This document shows positions 37,029 to 48,350 of a stretch of DNA of 64,000 nt, piece after piece; within the stretch, counting starts at the first letter, position 1; each line of letters begins with the position of its first letter. The notes below the pieces were generated by a model. The model was not told the DNA's origin. It made no database searches and saw only the letters and a program-made list of their open reading frames with translations. The stretch is from positions 3,780,001 to 3,844,000 of the forward strand of contig CM060731.1 of the NCBI GenBank assembly GCA_030704615.1, written 5' to 3'. The position numbers and the translations under genes are program-made. The stretch is from Takakia lepidozioides. Taxonomy: Eukaryota > Streptophyta > Takakiopsida > Takakiales > Takakiaceae.

Positions 37029-37139
37029 ATAACCCCCCAATCGGCCAACAGGTATGATGCAAACACACCACCAAGACAGTATGCAAGCTTTGTAAGGAGG
37101 GAACAGCCAAAGGGCCTCTCCCCAACTGATCTGCTGCAG

Positions 37140-38420
37140 ATGCATGGGCTTGCCGAGGAGGGAGCAACACAGCCCAAAAGCACCAGCCCCTTACTCAGAG
37201 TAAACAAAAAGCTAAGACAACATGATGATCCTATGCGAGCAAAAGCATCACCAAAAAAGGCTTCATGGAATTCCAAAGGGAAATGGATCCCAATGCAGAA
37301 TGCACTGCCTTCTCCAACTCCACCTCTGGCGGACACAGGTATCCTCCCCAACGTGCCTCCGCCAGAAACCACAATCCTCACTGGGATTGCCAGCCACTCG
37401 GCAATTGCCAAAAAATTTAGAGGTATCAAGTCCTTCCCACACCTCGCTCTCCATTGCTCCTCTGCAATCAACACCGATGACATCCCCAAGGCCTCATGCA
37501 TAACCCCGTTAGTGTTTAGGAAAGGACCCCCACAGTCCCTTCTTGTCACAAAATCAGCATGGGAGGAGTTTGCTTCCTTGTGGATTACAGTTCAGGACGT
37601 TCACAACTTCATTGCCAATTGTCCACCCAGCACCTGCCCAGAAAATATGCTCAGAAAGAAAATTCAGGACTTCTTGCTGGCTTTCCTACCGCACTATCAC
37701 CTGGCTGGAACCACAAAAGTATTCTGGGACTCTTTTCTGGAAAACTTCCCTGGGCTCAATTGCAATCCAGCAGTGCATATCCTCGCATTGTTAGAGGAAG
37801 CTGACATTTACCTCAACCCACCACCCACGGGGGCAATCTGGGTTAAGAAAAGCATCCTGGCAAAACCAAGATGGGCCACCAGACTCAAACCCAGATTCAG
37901 AGACACATTCGCAAATGCATTCTCCATTCTTGAGGCCATCATGGAATCGGAAATTGATGAAGAAAACCACAGAGGGGATCTACAGAGAAGAAGAGACCAC
38001 CTGTATGGTGCACAGGTGCAGTCTTCATCCTCCTCATTGAGTGTTTCGGCAAGTTTGGACAGCCCAAATGCGGCCGCGCAGGATCAGGAGCTATCTGCCA
38101 ACGCAATTCAGGGGCTCACTAGTCAGCCCCAGCTTTCTTCGGACACTCCTCCACAGGAAGGATCAACCCAGGGACAACACGCTCCACCATCTGACCCATC
38201 TTTGGAGGAGCCATGTAACACACTGGGCCAGGTTTTTCTTTCTCCTGCTCCTTGTTTCATTTTCTACCTAGACAGACTCAATTCCAGAAGATGTTGGTTG
38301 CTATGTTGCAAGGGTGATAAACCGGCTTGCAGGAAAATCCCGACAATTTCTTTGCCTGTCACGCTAGCTTTACCATACACACATGTCTCTAGACCTAATT
38401 ATCCTATACCACCACTTTAG
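37140..38420 (+). pseudogene. LINE ORF1 C-terminal part / spacer
   Basis: A 426-codon open frame downstream of the zinc knuckle. It is hydrophilic, rich in Pro, Ser and Gln, with a moderately ordered part around TLTKSAWEEF-like and FWDSFLENFPGLNC residues. I recognise no catalytic motif. Its position between the CCHC knuckle and the endonuclease suggests the ORF1 tail. It is probably not an independent gene. Confidence 0.5.
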
Positions 38421-38694
38421 CTACATCCACCCATTCCTTCAGACAGCAGCCCGTCTTATTTCTATCTCAGCTCTCCAGCCACACCAAGGCCAATTTACAG
38501 CCACAACCCTGCCAAACCATATTCACACTGTCATCATGATGATGATCAAGAAACAAATCCCCAAACCCTCATTGGTTTTCAATGGGTTAACACCCTGCTC
38601 CCCACAAACAAAAGGGTCAAATTCTATTTTGATCATCCTGGGCCATCAAATGTGAGCAACACTCTAGCCCTTGAAGTCCCCAATCATGTTAATT

Positions 38695-39700
38695 AACCTC
38701 TAGAGACTCTTGGAATATTCGTGGTCTGGGCCAGGGGCCAGACTCCCTTAAAAGAGTCAGGCTTCGATCTTGGCTCAGCCCTATGCTGCAACAAGACGCC
38801 ATAGTAGCTATTCAAGAACATAAACTAAACAACCCCAAAATCTTAGAACTCTCAGATCACTTGTGGCCCAAAACTCTATCTCTATGGAAACCCACGTCGG
38901 TAGGCTCTAGGGGAGGTACTGCCCTCCTCCTATCTCCCTCCATCCACGCTCTCATGGTCTCAGCAGATTTGTGGACCCAAGGAGAGCTCAATTTTGTGCT
39001 ATCAACCTCCCAAACAATGCAGGCTCCATAGGAATAGTCAACCTGATGTACGCCCCCAACTCAACTGTGGATAGGACTGAATTCTGGACAGCTATAGACA
39101 ATAAAATGAAAGACAAGCTTAACCTGGATAGCTGGATCTTGATGGGAGACTTCAATATGGTCGAAGCCCTTCAAGATCGCAGGGGACCTTCCTCATCGAA
39201 TCCATCCCAGGCAGAGAAAGACTAATGGAACTCCCTTCACCAACCTTACTGAAGCCATCACCTCCTCTCACCCCAACTCCAACCGCCCCGCATTTACCTG
39301 GTCAAACAACAGATTGCTCCCTCACTTACAAATGGCCAGACTAGATAGATTCTACACATCTCTAAATCTGGCTCAATGGATCTCCAGAAATCCTCAGGCT
39401 CCGATTCAACAAGGTTTTGACCATGCCCTAGTTTCAACATCCCTCAACATCTCTAACACTCAGGCTAGAGGGAGAGGCACATATAAACTGAACTCCTCCT
39501 TGATTAAACTCACCTCCTTCAAACAAGGCCTTATACAAGCATGGTCTCAAGTAGGCTTGCTAGCTAGAGACCTCGAAATTCGAAGCCAAGCTCAAAGCCA
39601 CCTGCAACGCTGCTCAAGCTATGAGCAAAGTACTAGCCCTGGCCCGCTCCCGGAAAATCAAAGCCTTGACAAAATGCCTTTCCGCTTGTCAAGCTAGAGT
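38695..39700 (+). pseudogene. LINE ORF2 endonuclease (APE-type)
   Basis: Residues typical of L1 endonuclease appear in order over several frames: SWNIRGLG, then AIQEHKL (catalytic Glu), GGTALLLSP, YAPN, WILMGDFNMVE (Asp-Phe-Asn), ARLDRFY and FDHALVS. Frames change near 38971-39000 and 39225-39314. This enzyme nicks the target DNA to prime reverse transcription. Confidence 0.75.
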
Positions 39701-40065
39701 AGAATCCCCCAGATGTGATCTGCATACACACATGACCTATCTAGAAGCCAAACAAAACCTCGAAAACCTGCAATCAACTTCAGACCAAAAACTGAAACTT
39801 CAAGCAGGCATCAACTGGTCTACAAAGGGAGAGAAGATGACAAAATACAAAGCTTCGTAGATCCACCCAAAACATCACTGAACTAATCGACCAAACCTCG
39901 GGTGAGGTCGCCTCTGATCCCAAACAGCTAGCAAGACTGGCAGAAAGACACCTTCAGTCTCTTTTCTACAGCGGTTTTGAGGGAGACACGACTCTATCTC
40001 ATCATCAACTAGACTACTTGTTAAAAACCCCCACTATCCTCTCCAGTGACCTTGCAGCTACTCTG

Positions 40066-40816
40066 GAAGGTCCATTCACATAAAAAGAGTTAGAGGTAGC
40101 CCTCTCCATGATGCACAGTGGAAAATCGCCAAGGCTGGACGAACTCCCAGTGGAGTTCTACAAAAGCCTTTGGAAAGAAATTGCTAAAGACTTTCTCTCC
40201 ATGGCAAATCACATCTTTGAGGTGGGTCTGATGCCTGCTTCCATGTCCCAAGGGATGGTGACTCTTCTCTTCAAGAAAGGGGACCGTACCAACATAACTA
40301 ACTACCGCCCCATCACCCTTCTCAACGTGGCTTACAAGATCATAGCCAAAGCACTGGCGCTGCGTCTCCAACCACTGCTACCCAAACTAATTAGGCCAAA
40401 CCAAACTGGTTTCATTCATGGATAACCTCCTCCTGGCTCAAGAGGCGCCACACTTCGCTCAGAAAACAGACCAAACCATTGCTATATTGCTCCTAGATTT
40501 CGATAAAGCCTTTGATAGGGTGGAATGGTCGTACCTATTAGGGACCCTTACCAAGGTAGGCCTTCCAGACTCGTTCTGTCAGTGGGTCCGCATTCTGCTG
40601 GCAAACTCCTCCAGCAGGGTCATAGTCAACGGGCAGCTATCCAAACCATTTTCTCTTTACAGATCGGTCAGGCAAGGCTGCCCCCTTGCTCCTTTCATTT
40701 TCCAGCTATTTGTGGCAGACTCCCTAGGATATTTGTTAGAAAACAACCATGACATCCTGGGACTTCAGGTCTCTAACTATCATACACAACAGCCGGCACA
40801 AATCAAAGACTCCATA
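40066..40816 (+). pseudogene. LINE ORF2 reverse transcriptase, cut before the YADD motif
   Basis: An in-frame TAA lies at 40081-40083. The frame at 40108-40425 then carries GKSPRLDELPVEFYK, FKKGD and NYRPITLLNVAYKIIAKALA. A frameshift leads into 40418 onward with LLDFDKAFDRVEWSYL (motif A Asp), then RQGCPLAPFIFQLF (motif B). The catalytic YADD that should follow is missing because the CACTA terminus starts at 40817. The translation beyond that point is transposon DNA. Confidence 0.85.
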
Positions 40817-41460
40817 CACTACAGCAAATGGGGGGGGTTTGGGGGGGGGGGGGGGGTTGCGACGCCAGCCGCGCCCCCACGCCCCGCGCGGTGCCGAGCG
40901 TGCGACGCCAACCCCGCGGAGCGTGTTTGCGACGCCGGGCCGTCGCAGCCAAACCCCGCGGGTCGCCACCTGGCGCCGGGGCCAGGCGGCGACGACTGGC
41001 CGTCGCACGGGCGGATGAAGGGCAAAAGGCAGCCCTTCTGTGCGACGCCCAAGCGTCGCCCCCCAGCGAAGGGCAGAAGGCAGCCCTTTTTGGCCACGGC
41101 CGGTCGTCGCACGCCCAAAAAAACCCTTTCTTGCCCTTTCTTTCATCGCAGCCCTTTCTTGCAACGCCAGGCCGTCGCACGGTGGCATGAAGGGAAAAAG
41201 GCCCCTGCGACGGCCGGGCGTCGCAAACTGCCCGGCTGCCTATTCTTGCAAAACAAAAAAATAGGTCACAGTTTGCGACGGCTGGCCGTCGCCGTTTGCG
41301 ACCCCAGGCCTCATAAATCCATTAAAAAAAACAGGTCGCAATTGGCGACAGTTGGCCGTCGCCGTTTGCGACCCTGGCCTCATAAATCCTAAAAACCGCG
41401 TCGCAGGTGGCGACGCGTGGGGGTCGCAGGCAGTGACGGCAGGGCTTTCTAGGTTTAGGT
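40817..41460. repeat. CACTA subterminal repeat region (left)
   Basis: After two G-runs (40830-40837, 40841-40856) come many copies of GCGACG/CGTCGC in both orientations, often paired as GCGACG-N-GGCCGTCGC (for example near 40930, 41090, 41210, 41275, 41345). In En/Spm such subterminal motifs bind the TnpA protein. ORFs of 60-150 codons on all frames here are GC-composition artefacts. Confidence 0.7.
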
Positions 41461-41984
41461 TTAGGGCCTTTGGGGGTTCTTAGTTTTTTTTTTTTTTTTT
41501 TCATATGGTAATGGGGTAGGGTGTTTGTTTTTCTTTATGGTTTAGCTTGTTGTTGTGGACCTTCTTGTAGATTGTGACATTCATTTTGATAATTCTCTTG
41601 ATACCACATCTGTATGTGTTGCTCCAACATATTCGTTGCCTCTGCCTTCTTTCTTGAAAGACTACCAGCCACAGTCATATTTGATCAATCATAGAAATAA
41701 AGTACAATATGCATGTACATGTACAATCAATCGAAGGGATGGGTCCAGTTCGGTGCGAGAATTGTTATGTAGCTTTGATTTTGTGTCTAATCAACTCGAA
41801 TATCATCATCCGGAGCTTCTTCATCCTCATCAAGCTGCAAGTCTTCTTGGTCATATGAGTCATCGTTATAAATGGCCCAGCCCTAAAAAAGCACCTCCGA
41901 ATCATCCTCCACCTCATTGTCAACGGCCGTGTCTTCGTCTCCTTCTCCAACATCCGTATCTTCTAGAGCTTCATCATATAGGGT

Positions 41985-44900
41985 TCAGGATGCATTGTCC
42001 AGGGCGTCATCATCCTCTTCTACCCCCTCTACCCAACCTCCATCATCAACATCATTATGACCAGTCTCTCCATCCACCGCAATTGCCTCACCCCATGGAG
42101 ATCCGAAACCATGATAGATACGTCTTCCTCTTGGCTGAGCATGCACAACCGCCTTCCAATTCCCCCATCTCGTTTTGTCATCGGAGAAGAAAACTTGCTC
42201 CATGTCTGAAGGCCGTGAAAAAAGCTCATCGGAGGGACGATGACTAGGGTTGAGCCTATCTGCATTGACGCGCATGAAACCACAATCATCTTGCACTAGT
42301 GTTGCGGAGGGTCCCACAAGATGTGGCTGGAACCACCTTCCCTTGAAGAAAAGAGGCCGGTACCTTGTATACTGAAGTTGGAGTATGCTCTCAAGCTCTC
42401 CAATGTACTCAAGTTTGCTCATAGAAGGTCGTGTATCTCCCTTGCCCCACACGGAGTCTTGCCAATATGTGGCACACAAGCCAAAATCAAAGGTTGTTTT
42501 GCGCTTCATGTCAAGAACACGAATGCGGAAATGACGACCGTGAACCCAAACCGCCGTGTATGAGGTCGTGAATTGAGAAGGGCCATTTGCAATGTCTTGC
42601 ACCAAATCTGAAACCACCTCTCCTTGAACAACGGCGTCATAAACTGAAGTCCAAAGCCACTGTTGGAATGAACGTAGAGGCTGCAATTCCATGGGCAAAT
42701 TTTGTGAAGGAACATTCCGGTGGTCTGCTCCTCGTCGTGGGCGTCTAGTAACTGGCCTTGGATGGTTCTGCCTCCATGCAAGCGTCTCCTCCTCTCGTTG
42801 TTGAACAAGATTATTGTATCTTGCCTCCCACTCATGTGTGGATGGGGTGTTCTTCAGTATGAAGTCATGCGCTTGCTCAATCACCAAGGTCGGCAATTTT
42901 ACCCTCTTCGATTTTTTGGGCAAAATGATGTCATTGGTTCGTGCATCCTCCTCTTCCTTCCACATCCGAGGGGCTTCCTCATCCACCCTTGTCATGTACT
43001 CCGTGCAATAGAACATAGCTTCTTGCAACGTATATCCCTCCGCCATGCTACCCTCCGGGTACGCCATTTGTCTTACAAATCATTTCAAAGTCTTCATATG
43101 ACGCTTAAGGAAGTACATCCACCGAGAATGAACGGGGCCGGCAATCAAAGCCTCTTCCACTAAGTGCACTACCAAGTGCACTTGGATGTCAAAGAAGGAG
43201 GGAGGAAGGTGCATCTCCAACATACACATTACCTCTGCCGCCTCCTTCTTCATGCGTGGAAAATCTGCTTCTTCCAACTCTTTGGAGCAAATCCACCGGA
43301 ACAAGCCTCCCAATCTATAGATTGTCTCACGAACTTCGGGAGTCAATGTCCCACGTACTGCAATGGGTAAGATGTCTTGCAATAGATTGTGGTAGTCATG
43401 AGACTTCAAACCATGGACCCCGTCTTCTTCGCTGAACTTCGTACGGAGGGATGACCCATAACCAGTTGGTGTTCGGACAACACTTATGGTGGTTATCACT
43501 TTCTTGTATTCTTCCTTTGTCCATTTCCAAGGTGCGCGCCTATACTTCCACTGTACAATACCCTTTGGGTCCACACCATTTTGTTCGGCCCATAGATGGT
43601 GCATGCGACCCTGCTCCTCAAGCTCCTTTCTAACACCGAGAGAATCTCTTTTTGCAGCCACTCCCTTCTTTGTCAGCATGCCATGAAGAACCCAAAAAAA
43701 GGACGAGCAAACATTCTTCTCAATATGCATAGGATCTAGAAGATAGCGAATCTTTAGGTCCTGCATATATCCCCACCCACAAAGACTTACACAAATTTTT
43801 TACGTGAAAGTGACAATGCAACGCATACCAAATGTGCAATATCACATGCATGCATAGGGATATTGACGGTGTTTTTGTGAAATATGTATCGCCCAATATG
43901 GCAACTCATAGAAGATTGAAAGTCGTTTCATGCCGGACACGTCCACTTCACCGTCCGTGCCCGCATGGGCCTCCTTCCATCGGTCCTCCCAAAACTGCCC
44001 GGACGGTGTCATAGGGGGGGGGGAACGTACTTCTTCTTTGCCATCAAACAAGTGTTTCTCTCTTCTTCTCCATCGATGGCTCATAGGAAGAAATTTGCAG
44101 TAATTGGGATACACCATCTTATGAATTAGATGGCGGGAGCTATGTGCATCAAGATCATCGCCATAATGCAAGCATGCATGGTACCCTTTGGTGCTTAGCC
44201 CCGAGCAAACAGTTAGTTCTGTACTACACATCCCGCCACATTAGCAAAAACAAAAAGTTGTCATGTGCATGGCCCATAATGTCATCTACCCCACTACGGT
44301 GCACAAGACTGTCGCCGCTACTTCAATCAATCCCAACCCTCATCGATATTATCCATCATTGACAAGTGAATGTACGCGGGTTGTTCACGGGGAACATAAT
44401 ATACCTGGATAATCATGCATTGTCCAAAACAAGATGCTTCTCATCTGAAAAGATTGTCCGGCCATAGGGTCAAGTGAAGCATCCAATGCCGGGACCCCCC
44501 TCCATAGCTCCTTAAGTTCATCAACAAGAGGTCGCAAGTACGTGTCCATGTTTACCACTTGTTTTTTCCCTATGAGACATTCACATCATTGTTTCAATGC
44601 TCCACCAATATGCAAATTATACTACAAAATGAATTACACGTCTTACTCCATGATTATGTCACTCATCAATCTTGCATCCGAATTGCGTCAGAGATCAAAA
44701 GTTTAATGTAAAGTTTAAGGCAATAATAAACATGAAATGAGTACACTCACCTGGCACAATGACAGCCAACATGATATAGTCTTTTTTAATTGAAAGATAC
44801 GGAGGGATGTTGTAATTCACCATGGTCACCGGCCAAGTGGAATGACTACATGACTGGATAGAGAATGGGTTGACCCCATCCAAGGAGAAGCCGAGGTGAA

Positions 44901-46062
44901 CATGTCGTGGGTCCTCCAAGAGAAAATGCCACATCTCTTCAATATGCCTCCATGCTTGTGAATCTTGTGGCCCGCACACCTTTCCCGGGGGGCTCCGATG
45001 TGAGACGTGTCATCTCATGAGTCTGGCCATTTCGGGGCTTCGGTACTGTGCCCTCAATCGCGGGATGATCGGAAAGTAATGCATTTTCTAGGATGAAATA
45101 CCCCACGCCCCCCACATGTAATCATCCCATTAGCACACATAATACAACACCCTTATGCATTTCCCTGTATGTAGCCTCTCCATCATTTGGGTGTGAATGG
45201 TCAAAACCGAACGTCGCTCCTTCCACTCCTCACTCGCTCCTTCCAAAACCACAATCAGATCTTGCATGAGTACTACTCTCTAAACCCTAAACTTTGTGGA
45301 ATACACTTTACATACATTGAGAAGATTAAATAAAGTAATCTCCATGCGAGGGGGATGGGCGCTTATACCTTGCGTGGTACTTTTTTCCCTTGGAAATCAT
45401 CCCGATATCGGTCTTTCTTGCACTTTGGGCACTTGGTGAGATGCGAATCCTCTCCGTATATAGGGTTTTATCACATGGACATGCATGAAAAATCTTATAG
45501 CCCATCCCCACAGAGTCCAAGACTTCGCACGCCTCTTTCCGCGACCGTGACATCTTGGGTTTCAAGTGTGGAGCAAGGATATAGTCTGCAATAGTTCGCA
45601 TTATGACAGACATCCCAACATTACTTATGCCAAATCGAATTTGAAGATTGAGCAAAAAAGTAAGATTGTTGAAAGTCGACTCACTTTCGCCCCTTCGTAC
45701 AAGGGAGTTCTCGCCTCCCTCTCCATGTCATTTGAGGGGGCCATTTCAGGATCATCGATTGGCCAGGTTCCCTCTTCATGGGATGCATCAGCGTCCACAT
45801 GATGCATTAAGAGATCCTCCATGGCTTTCACATCCTCCTGGTTAATTCCATGCTCATTGTTGTTGTCATTGTCACTGTCATTGTCATCGTCATCGTCATC
45901 ATCGTCCGGTACCATGGGGGCGGCGTCTCGCCCACGGCTCCCGTCTGATGTACTTGGGTTGTTTTCGGATGGGGTGCCAAGAGAAAGGACCGGGAAGGGA
46001 TGGACAAAGTCCTGATATGAACAAATGAACATAGGGACATATATTATAATGTGTCCTTGCAA
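41985..46062 (-). pseudogene. CACTA transposase, Tnp2 family with DUF4218 and DUF4216
   Basis: Exons on the minus strand: 46062-45373 (acidic start, ARTPLYEGAK, ISN, YKIFHAC), 45087-44751 (YFPIIPRLRAQY, PRHVHLGFSLDGVNPF), 44569-44405 (YLRPLVDELKELW), 44218-~43895 (LSTKGYHAC, PSGQFW, FYELPYW), 43760-43080 (DPMHIEKNVC, then DUF4218 with PPSFFDIQVHLVVHL and RWMYFLKRHMK), and 43067-41985 (PEGSMAEGY, then DUF4216 with FRIRVLDMKRKT). It should cut and rejoin the CACTA ends. Lesions: a frameshift in a T-run near 45640-45660, TGA at 45010-45012 (normally Trp), TGA at 43080-43082, and a GC in place of the GT donor after FYELPYW. The N-terminal transposase-associated zinc domain was not found. A dead copy. 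Confidence 0.9.
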
Positions 46063-47023
46063 CCATACACTTCATTATAAGCGAAATGCAAACAACAACC
46101 TTCAAATGTGTGTGTGCATCAAATATGTCATTCAATAATTATATGTATGTGTGCAACATATACGCATGCAAAGTTTCAAACCCAAACAAAATCATTTGCC
46201 CCCCCAATGACGCATTCACCCTATCAACCAATTTTTTTTTATTAATGTGAAAGAAAATCCTCTCATGCCATTGCACCCAACAAACGGATGTGGCTCAAGC
46301 TTCATTTTTTCCTACATGTGCTTAAATATGTGTGCAACACCTGTACAAAGATCCAGCAGAAAAAAAAAAAGAAAAAACCTCCCCAACGACGCACTCACCC
46401 TTTGCACCAATTTTGAATTAAATCGAATTTAAATGAATTTAAAAAAACATTTAAAAAATATATGATTGCGGTTTTGAGGGGCGTAATGATTTTATTTTTA
46501 GCTCTATTTTATTCTGTGACATCGAACTTTGCACCACTACATCCATGCAAAAAATGGGACAAAAAAAAATGGAAAAAAAATAAGTGTGTTTCTAGGGTCA
46601 CTTTTGCATAATTCTCTATAAAGAGTGTATGAAGTTGAAAATAACTCAACTTTGGAGTGCAAATGAGAGAACAAAATCTGGTTATGGGTCCAAATGACTT
46701 TTGTTTACTCCCAAATTTTGCACGCACATTGCATATGCTATCATTAAGCATATGGCTTGAAAATGGAATAAAAAAAAAAATCAGGCGAAACACAATTTTC
46801 CGTCTCTATGACACGTAGTTGCGTTCAACACTAGAATGATCCATTGAATCAACTTGGTTCAAGCTCATATTTGGTCCACATGTGCTTAAGTATGTTTAGA
46901 TCACATATGCAAAGTTGCAACCCACACGAGCAACAATAATTTTTTTTACATCAATCGATTAATCGGATGTATACAAAGTACATCATGAGAATATCTACAA
47001 TGCCCCTCTACGCGATCCCTGTC
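46063..47023. other. AT-rich spacer between the two CACTA genes
   Basis: Roughly 960 bases with A/T runs (46217-46227, 46360-46376, 46561-46580, 46770-46780) and a loosely repeated theme of CATATGTGCTTAAATATGTGTGC-like sequence (46310-46340, 46880-46910). No coding potential. It should contain the tnp2 promoter and the 3' end of the SET-like gene. Confidence 0.5.
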
Positions 47024-47671
47024 TCAAAAGAACCCATTTCTATCATACACATCCCACTCACGCTGTAATCGGAGGTCCCAATCATCCCGGGAGAACTCGT
47101 ATGATGCAAATAGTGTGCTGCCAGCCCTAATAGTCCTACTAGCACATGTCATCACAAACATGTGCATCCCCTCACAGTATACTGACGTATGACCACAAAA
47201 GCTCTCATGCCCATCGCTTCGCTCGTCCCATACTACATTGGTTCTCCTAGGATGACCAAAAGAACTATTGACCAACCCAGCAACATTGCCGAAAATGTCG
47301 GGGTCACCATCACAAAATCTGATCTCAATGGGAGACACCCCCCGTCTACGTACATCCTGTCCGTTGACACACAAAATGTAGGGTAGGATGTATGGGGCTT
47401 CGAGGCGTAATGTACGGAACTCCGCGGAGGTGTAGTATGGACCGTAGTAGGGAAACAAGTCCACCATGCTGTTTCTCCGAGGAGGAACCACAATATCATT
47501 GACCGTGAATAAACCCCGACCCATAGCAGGGTCTGTAGCGGCTCTCACAACATACCTCTCCCCCAATACTCGAACTCCACATTTTCTCGGATGGGGGTGG
47601 GAGGGTCGAGATGATTCCCCCAACAACGAGGCTGGACGGTCCTCAGTAACATAGTCATATGCGCTTCCCAT
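47024..47671 (-). CDS. SET-domain-like protein encoded inside the CACTA element
   Basis: A 215-codon ORF from ATG 47671. The order of motifs follows a SET lysine-methyltransferase fold: ATDPAMGRGLFTVNDI (N-terminal GxGL-type strand), FPYYGPYY, YILCVNGQ, then GDPDIFGNVAGLVNSSFG and RTNVVW at the place of the usual N-H-S-C-x-P-N substrate/cofactor loop, and finally RTIRAGSTLFASYEFSRDDW at the place of the G-E-E-L-x-x-x-Y-G strand. His of the NHS loop is replaced by Ser (VNSS), so methyltransferase activity is uncertain. It lies upstream of tnp2 on the same strand, within the GC-repeat borders of the transposon. The ATG is open, but frame analysis suggests that it continues an upstream Pro-rich part. 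The domain call rests on pattern similarity read by eye. Confidence 0.6.
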   Translation of the reverse strand: MGSAYDYVTEDRPASLLGESSRPSHPHPRKCGVRVLGERYVVRAATDPAMGRGLFTVNDIVVPPRRNSMVDLFPYYGPYYTSAEFRTLRLEAPYILPYILCVNGQDVRRRGVSPIEIRFCDGDPDIFGNVAGLVNSSFGHPRRTNVVWDERSDGHESFCGHTSVYCEGMHMFVMTCASRTIRAGSTLFASYEFSRDDWDLRLQREWDVYDRNGFF

Positions 47672-48350
47672 CGGGGGCGAGGATCCGGCTCAGGCCGCCC
47701 AAGCCGAAGAGGAAGAAACCTAGGGCGAAGCCGACCCCTCCTAGGGGTTCGGGGAGCACATGCACGTGGAGGTGGAGGTGGAGGTGGTACTGCTGGCGGA
47801 GGAGATAAAAGTGGAGGTGGTTGAGGATGTAATGTCGGAGGTGCAGCCGGGGGTACAACGTCCGGATCAGTACTACCGGAGGTGGATCAGGCAAAGAAAC
47901 AAATTGGGGGGGGGGGGGGAGGCCACAATCAGGGGGACCACCTGAGGAAACTGGAGGGGGAGGTGAGCCTGCTTGTTGCCGGCCATAACGCCTACGACAC
48001 CTACGATACCCCTCGACCCTACGCATCTCATCTACGTGCTGTTGGGGGAACCAACTGGTCACATCGGACACATGCTCTGGCACAAATTCTGCAAGTAGAC
48101 CGGCGCGAAATGCCTCCTGTGCAATGTGATTGCGAGCTTGGGCATCAAGTCGTGGCTGCAATGTGCGTAGAGAATGACGCATCAATACTTATGTCGTAAT
48201 TTTGATTCATGTATGCTTACCAAATGATACTATATTATTAGATAAAACCTAAATGTACCTTAAATGAATGTTAATGAGAGGGGTGGGAAAAACACTCACC
48301 TTTGCCGCATCCGCAATCTTGTTCTTCTTGTAATATTTTTTCGACAACAT
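47672..48350 (-). CDS. N-terminal exons and Pro-rich linker of the CACTA SET-like gene
   Basis: Exon 48350-48300 starts with ATG and encodes a Lys-rich start (MLSKKYYKKNKIADAAK), ending at a donor (AAAG|GTGAGTG). Acceptor TTGCAG allows an in-phase exon from 48155 encoding PRLDAQARNHIAQEAFRAG, EFVPEHVSDVTSWF and VDEMRRVEGYRRCRRRYG, a probable helical basic domain. A long Pro-rich linker follows. The frame must shift in the C-run at about 47908-47919 to keep the Pro-rich reading, and again just before the SET-like ORF, so this copy is probably damaged in the linker, or an intron was missed. Product unknown apart from the SET-like end. Confidence 0.45.

Larger units (their letters stand above)
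35952..40816 (+). mobile_element. L1-type plant LINE, decayed and 3'-truncated by a CACTA insertion
   Basis: The order is ORF1 (gag-like domain, CCHC knuckle), then AP-endonuclease, then reverse transcriptase, all on the plus strand and broken by frameshifts and stops. The reverse transcriptase stops just before its YADD box, where the terminal CACTACAGC of the next element begins. Neither the remaining RT, the poly-A tail nor a target-site duplication was found to the right. Confidence 0.85.

Noticed and set aside
40736-41392. Several overlapping GC-rich ORFs of 75-325 codons on both strands
   Set aside because: They lie in the CACTA subterminal repeats. Open frames on five or six frames at once are a composition artefact. 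The first ~130 codons of the longest one are genuine LINE RT and are annotated as such.
41555-42247. 230-codon plus-strand ORF
   Set aside because: Antisense to the DUF4216 exon of tnp2, and it extends into non-coding terminal DNA.
47760-47945. Val/Glu-rich plus-strand ORF
   Set aside because: It is the antisense of the Pro-rich linker, in a GGTGGA repeat.
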